Shown here: one piece after another, positions 6,601-8,832 of the stretch
How the letters are laid out: the number at the start of each line of letters is the position of its first letter
How positions within the stretch are numbered: position 1 is the first letter of the stretch
Source of the DNA: Christensenellaceae bacterium
GTDB lineage: Bacteria > Bacillota > Clostridia > Christensenellales > CAAEEZ01
Length of the DNA stretch: 8,832 nt
Reading direction: 5' to 3'
Assembly (NCBI GenBank): GCA_020024085.1
Contig: JAHHUG010000059.1
Span: 1-8,832 of the forward strand
Program-made: the position numbers and the translations under genes
Notes under the pieces: generated by a model
Seen by the model: the letters and a program-made list of their open reading frames with translations, nothing else
Told to the model about the DNA's origin: nothing
Databases searched by the model: none

Positions 6601-8755
6601 ATTTAGAAATTCTGACATTAAGGTTGTTGATTCTACTGGTAAAGCTGTTGATTCTAGCAATATCGTAGTAGATATTCAAGATATTCCTTACGGATATCCA
6701 ATATTTGATATTGGTCTACTAACAAAATTATCTAACGAAACAGACAAGGCTCAAGCCGACCAAATTCTTGAAAATGGTTGGGCTAAGACTACTAAACGCA
6801 AAAGAGTTTATAAGGTATTTATTACTGGCTTAAAACCTGGCGAAACATATAAATACACTATTACAACTTCTAATGACTTTGATGCAAACTCAACCTACTC
6901 TAACCTTGGTTCACATACCCTTTCTGGAACATTTGCTCCTGCAAAGGAAAATGGTAAAGTTACATTCCTTGGTGTTACTGATATTCAAGGCACACTACAA
7001 GATAGCTATGTGCTTGCAAAAAACAATATTGATACAGCTATTAACAACATCAAAGCAACAGAAGGCAACGATATTGACTTTGTAGTAAATTGTGGAGATG
7101 TAGTTGATAACGGCAAAAACATCAAACAATGGAACTTTGCATTAAACAATACCGTGGATTACAACCCTGCCGACAATAGCAAATACCATACTGTATTTAG
7201 CAAATACCCTACAATCGTTGCAGCAGGCAATCACGAAAGTAGCAATAATGCACTTAGAAAATACTTCAACATTATTAATGCAGACTATGTATATGATGTA
7301 GAAAATCCTTCTAGTGAGGAAATTGCAAAAGGCGATAAGGCTTTACAAAAGTCAATGGAAAAAGGTTTGTACTACTCTTACAAGATTGCAAATGCTAAAT
7401 TCATTGTACTTAATACTAATACTGCAACAGCAAATGGACTTGAAGAAAACCAATATAAATGGTTAGTAAACGAACTTAAAGAAAATGTTGATTGGAAAAT
7501 CGTTGTAATGCACAAGGGCTTATATTCAAGCAGTGCTCACGCTAACGATATAGAAGTTGTTGCCCTTAGAAAACAATTAAACAGCCTATTCTACGATAAT
7601 GATGTTGATATCGTACTACAAGGTCACGACCACACATTTACTACATCAAAATTCCTTGATAGAAACGGAAATGCTGTAAATAACAAAAATGTACAAACAG
7701 ATAACACATTCAATAGACCTGCTGGTGTAATGTATATTACCCTAGGTACTATCGCAGATAAGTTCTACGAGTATGACCAAAATGTTGATTACCCTATTGA
7801 TGCTGATAGGTCAATAATGGGAACTCTTGAATACCCTACATATTGCTACTTCACAATTGAGGGTAATAAAATGAATATCAACTGGAACTCTCTTGACCCA
7901 AAATATTCAAATCTTGCAACTATGAGAATGACTATTGATAAATCAAGAGGACTAAAGAGTGATGCTGGATACACTTCTATCACAATTAAAAATGGTCAAG
8001 ATGCCAATAATACAATTACTGGTATCCCAACATCTCACGAAGCTAATATCATCACTGTTCCATACGGATTTAACCTAGGCAATATCCAAATTGATAAAGG
8101 CTCTAATGTATGGGAAAAATGGACTATTGAACACCGTGTACTTAAAGGTGGTGTGTACTACTACGAGCCAATTGATAGCAATGCAATACTTAAAAACGGC
8201 GATGTTTACCTACGAATCACCATTAAGAGTGAGGACGAAACAAACGAAACAAAAGTTCCTTTCGTGCTTAAAGTTCAAAATCCTATCGAAACAAAACTTG
8301 GCGACTTATTAAACATCAATGGTAATAAGTTTAAGGACGGCTTAACAATCAACAAAAATGATTTTAACCCAGTGCTAATGGATTTTGTCAATAGTGATAA
8401 GGTTACAATCACAAGTACCACCAAAGATGAGGTACATAACTCAATTACATATACTTTCACTTACAACGGCGAAAACTATATGCTATATCAAAGTGGATAC
8501 AACCTTGGAAAAGGCAACAATACTGTTAAGTATCAAATCACCGACGACTATGGCAATATTATTCTTTACAAGGTTGGCGTAGTAACTCCAAGTGAAAAGT
8601 CTCCAACTAAAGCAATACTTATTACTGTTATTTGTCTTGTAGTTGTACTAATCATTATTAATATAATTATGAAGAAGGTTAGAAACGGAAAAGGTTTATT
8701 CGCTTTTGCTGATAAATACAAAGACAAAAATAAGAATGATTATTACATTGATTAA
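3650..8755 (+). CDS. Secreted, membrane-anchored protein with two metallophosphoesterase domains
   Basis: 1701 aa; ATG 3650 has GGAGG 6 nt upstream. Signal peptide 1-34 or so (KGKK, hydrophobic core, SAFA|AAP). Domain 1 (about 46-550) is a CpdA-like calcineurin-type phosphoesterase with D53-I-H55, G114-D115, G165-N-H-D168, H475/H476 and G515-H-V-H518; the gap of about 300 aa between the third and fourth motifs is a large insertion. Residues about 600-910 look all-helical and unassigned. Residues about 955-1095 resemble the purple acid phosphatase N-terminal FN3-like domain (ITPGMLTLNYG, GLKPGETYKYTI). Domain 2 (about 1103-1335) has D1111-I-Q1113, G1149-D1150, G1193-N-H-E1196, H1288 and G1325-H-D-H1328. 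Then come one or two beta-rich modules (about 1435-1645), a TM helix (about 1654-1674), KKVR and a 25-aa cytosolic tail. Both metal sites look intact, so it should hydrolyse phosphoester bonds outside the cell. Substrates cannot be read from sequence; nucleotides, phosphate scavenging or wall polymers are options. It is monocistronic, between its own promoter and terminator. Confidence 0.95.
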   Translation: MTKSFKGKKILPILILVLCFAIILSSAVTFSAFAAAPTPVGENNTFKVAHISDIHYFPRDLCPWDYNDKHHFALENKQDFKLVAESGTMLNAVCDKIFYQATSAEGLDALIVSGDLTKDGEKRAHIDLANRLRKLQNDVRNFVAPVDNPTGRKANPNFQVFVIPGNHDTYNHDGNTYNILIDTVTGKTKNYVIDKFSEPVKTSTGAYLLVNDKTTGKPINYLKDSFGRPVMEQQGTNTNKVYVDTNHNALILDNITEYNTNKLEYTHNSIAETSIEEFVKIYSGLGYPDFSLAEVESFKRTPVTSYSKNNFGEYYFNTPFMMFENSTNATCYDFTYFKDRTQDANGNTLVKGIKDYAADYAIEFCNLDGSKAKTLQEKERVINQNSQATTLYKNASKLGYCSYIAKPNIDGLKGYDIVMLDSSVRKVSAEGYMGYEHITGGRIMDTVFNWLEDNLVVNSNTTLKDRQDTIISSFHHGTVPHFPAQEPFMNDFVLYDWEEQIVKLTNLGIHFSLTGHVHASDIVSYTANNGETITDIVTGSIISYGAPIRFLTFSRNFDAVTNKIIDTVSDKIQSIVSFKNVTMDYYGGSNKTYITMDTSPKVKHFFGNPENLDKVQPYIYNTTMNTVIPNVLEGYANPELIKGLQAKLPNSDFGVFVNEILTQLVYMQPKYLTKEYPEGVNGEANLFEYLYTAVYDLIGNEPGGYPFEKTDILEDCKFPNLKDSSAQPFTVHDLLRYTYTQYIINGEVKNIDDSAFMFTMKEAAKDGSLAKKVFGDPKTYNGEGRKTGLLYPLLYAPNNLIDQLLEKEITFKESEMSPASIRIAEVLFNLLGVDFKNTHTFTLNELLSAVAKNGKAFDDSTGIVGKLLNDINNGKKATDTLRDFIDKYAVDNFFVNISGILFDVLTSFGVQNKVGYTLNVNNIVDNQIYFADGVVNDGVVYKTNTSNVVPTKEYQSRGITPGMLTLNYGKDAMTSMNLMWNTATFRNSDIKVVDSTGKAVDSSNIVVDIQDIPYGYPIFDIGLLTKLSNETDKAQADQILENGWAKTTKRKRVYKVFITGLKPGETYKYTITTSNDFDANSTYSNLGSHTLSGTFAPAKENGKVTFLGVTDIQGTLQDSYVLAKNNIDTAINNIKATEGNDIDFVVNCGDVVDNGKNIKQWNFALNNTVDYNPADNSKYHTVFSKYPTIVAAGNHESSNNALRKYFNIINADYVYDVENPSSEEIAKGDKALQKSMEKGLYYSYKIANAKFIVLNTNTATANGLEENQYKWLVNELKENVDWKIVVMHKGLYSSSAHANDIEVVALRKQLNSLFYDNDVDIVLQGHDHTFTTSKFLDRNGNAVNNKNVQTDNTFNRPAGVMYITLGTIADKFYEYDQNVDYPIDADRSIMGTLEYPTYCYFTIEGNKMNINWNSLDPKYSNLATMRMTIDKSRGLKSDAGYTSITIKNGQDANNTITGIPTSHEANIITVPYGFNLGNIQIDKGSNVWEKWTIEHRVLKGGVYYYEPIDSNAILKNGDVYLRITIKSEDETNETKVPFVLKVQNPIETKLGDLLNINGNKFKDGLTINKNDFNPVLMDFVNSDKVTITSTTKDEVHNSITYTFTYNGENYMLYQSGYNLGKGNNTVKYQITDDYGNIILYKVGVVTPSEKSPTKAILITVICLVVVLIIINIIMKKVRNGKGLFAFADKYKDKNKNDYYID
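4193..4339 (+). repeat. Imperfect 30-residue protein repeat inside domain 1 insertion
   Basis: Residues 182-200 and 212-230 of the metallophosphoesterase protein align without gaps at a 30-residue period, with 10 of 19 identical: D, T, G, K, N, Y, D, F, P, V at matching places (DTVTGKTKNYVIDKFSEPV against DKTTGKPINYLKDSFGRPV). It lies directly after the GNHD motif, in the large insertion, and probably forms two beta-hairpins. Confidence 0.65.
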
Positions 8756-8763
8756 TAAATAAT

Positions 8764-8789
8764 AAAAGCCCTTATAGAAGGGCTTTTTT
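8764..8789 (+). terminator. Intrinsic terminator of the metallophosphoesterase gene
   Basis: A 10-bp stem AAAAGCCCTT (8764-8773) / AAGGGCTTTT (8778-8787), loop ATAG, T6 at 8784-8789. It begins 8 nt after the stop codon. The left A-tract gives it some activity on the opposite strand as well. Confidence 0.95.
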
Positions 8790-8804
8790 ATTGCAATTTT
8801 CCCC

Positions 8805-8827
8805 AAAAAAAGCTAAGATAGGCTTAG
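8805..8827 (-). terminator. Possible minus-strand terminator of a gene beyond the right edge
   Basis: Read on the minus strand, CTAAG (8827-8823), a 5-nt loop and CTTAG (8817-8813) form a short stem. It is followed by C and T7 (8811-8805). The stem is only 5 bp and A/T-rich, so it is weak. If real, a convergent minus-strand gene ends just outside the window. Confidence 0.3.
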
Positions 8828-8832
8828 AGGGT

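Noticed and set aside
8275..8460. Minus-strand 61-codon frame inside the phosphoesterase gene
   Set aside because: Antisense shadow within a clear coding region, no start signals.
1..8832. tRNA, rRNA, riboswitch, CRISPR, transposase, att sites
   Set aside because: Both strands were read for cloverleaf-like GC-rich segments, regular direct repeats and mobile-element proteins; none was seen.

Overview
This is an AT-rich stretch (roughly two thirds A+T) using the standard code: Trp is TGG and genes end in TAA. It has strong AGAGG/GGAGG ribosome-binding sites, lipobox lipoproteins, compact GC-stem/T-tract terminators and a membrane-anchored exported enzyme. Together these suggest a low-G+C Gram-positive bacterium of the Bacillota, plausibly an uncultivated Clostridia-type gut organism. 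That placement is inference; no marker gene is present. No RNA gene, mobile element, CRISPR array or integrase is visible, and the window looks chromosomal and housekeeping or cell-envelope in character.

Left part (38-1913, + strand): a two-TM protein of 577 aa. Its exported part resembles an archaeal/SipW-type signal peptidase fold without recognisable catalytic residues, and its cytosolic part contains an MmcQ/YjbR-like segment. Two bases after its stop, with its own Shine-Dalgarno inside the end of the big gene, lies a previously unlisted 33-aa membrane peptide gene. The pair ends at a bidirectional terminator.

Middle (1914-3600): a 320-bp AT-rich non-coding gap, then two minus-strand lipoprotein genes separated by a strong terminator. 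One is a 113-aa lipoprotein with a single BIG2-type Ig-like domain. The other is a 313-aa lipoprotein of unknown function whose start region is unusual: it has no ribosome-binding site and no basic residues before its hydrophobic core.

Right part (3594-8789, + strand): a well-formed promoter, whose -35 box overlaps the start codon of the divergent lipoprotein gene, drives a 1701-aa secreted, C-terminally membrane-anchored protein. This protein carries two complete but different calcineurin-like metallophosphoesterase domains: a CpdA-like one with a ~300-aa insertion, and a purple-acid-phosphatase-like one with its FN3-like N-terminal domain. It is the main gene of the window. It ends at a strong terminator, and a weak opposing terminator may mark a convergent gene beyond the right edge.

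All five proteins are predicted to be membrane-bound or surface-exposed, so the window reads as a cell-envelope locus. The sequence gives no direct proof that they act in one pathway.
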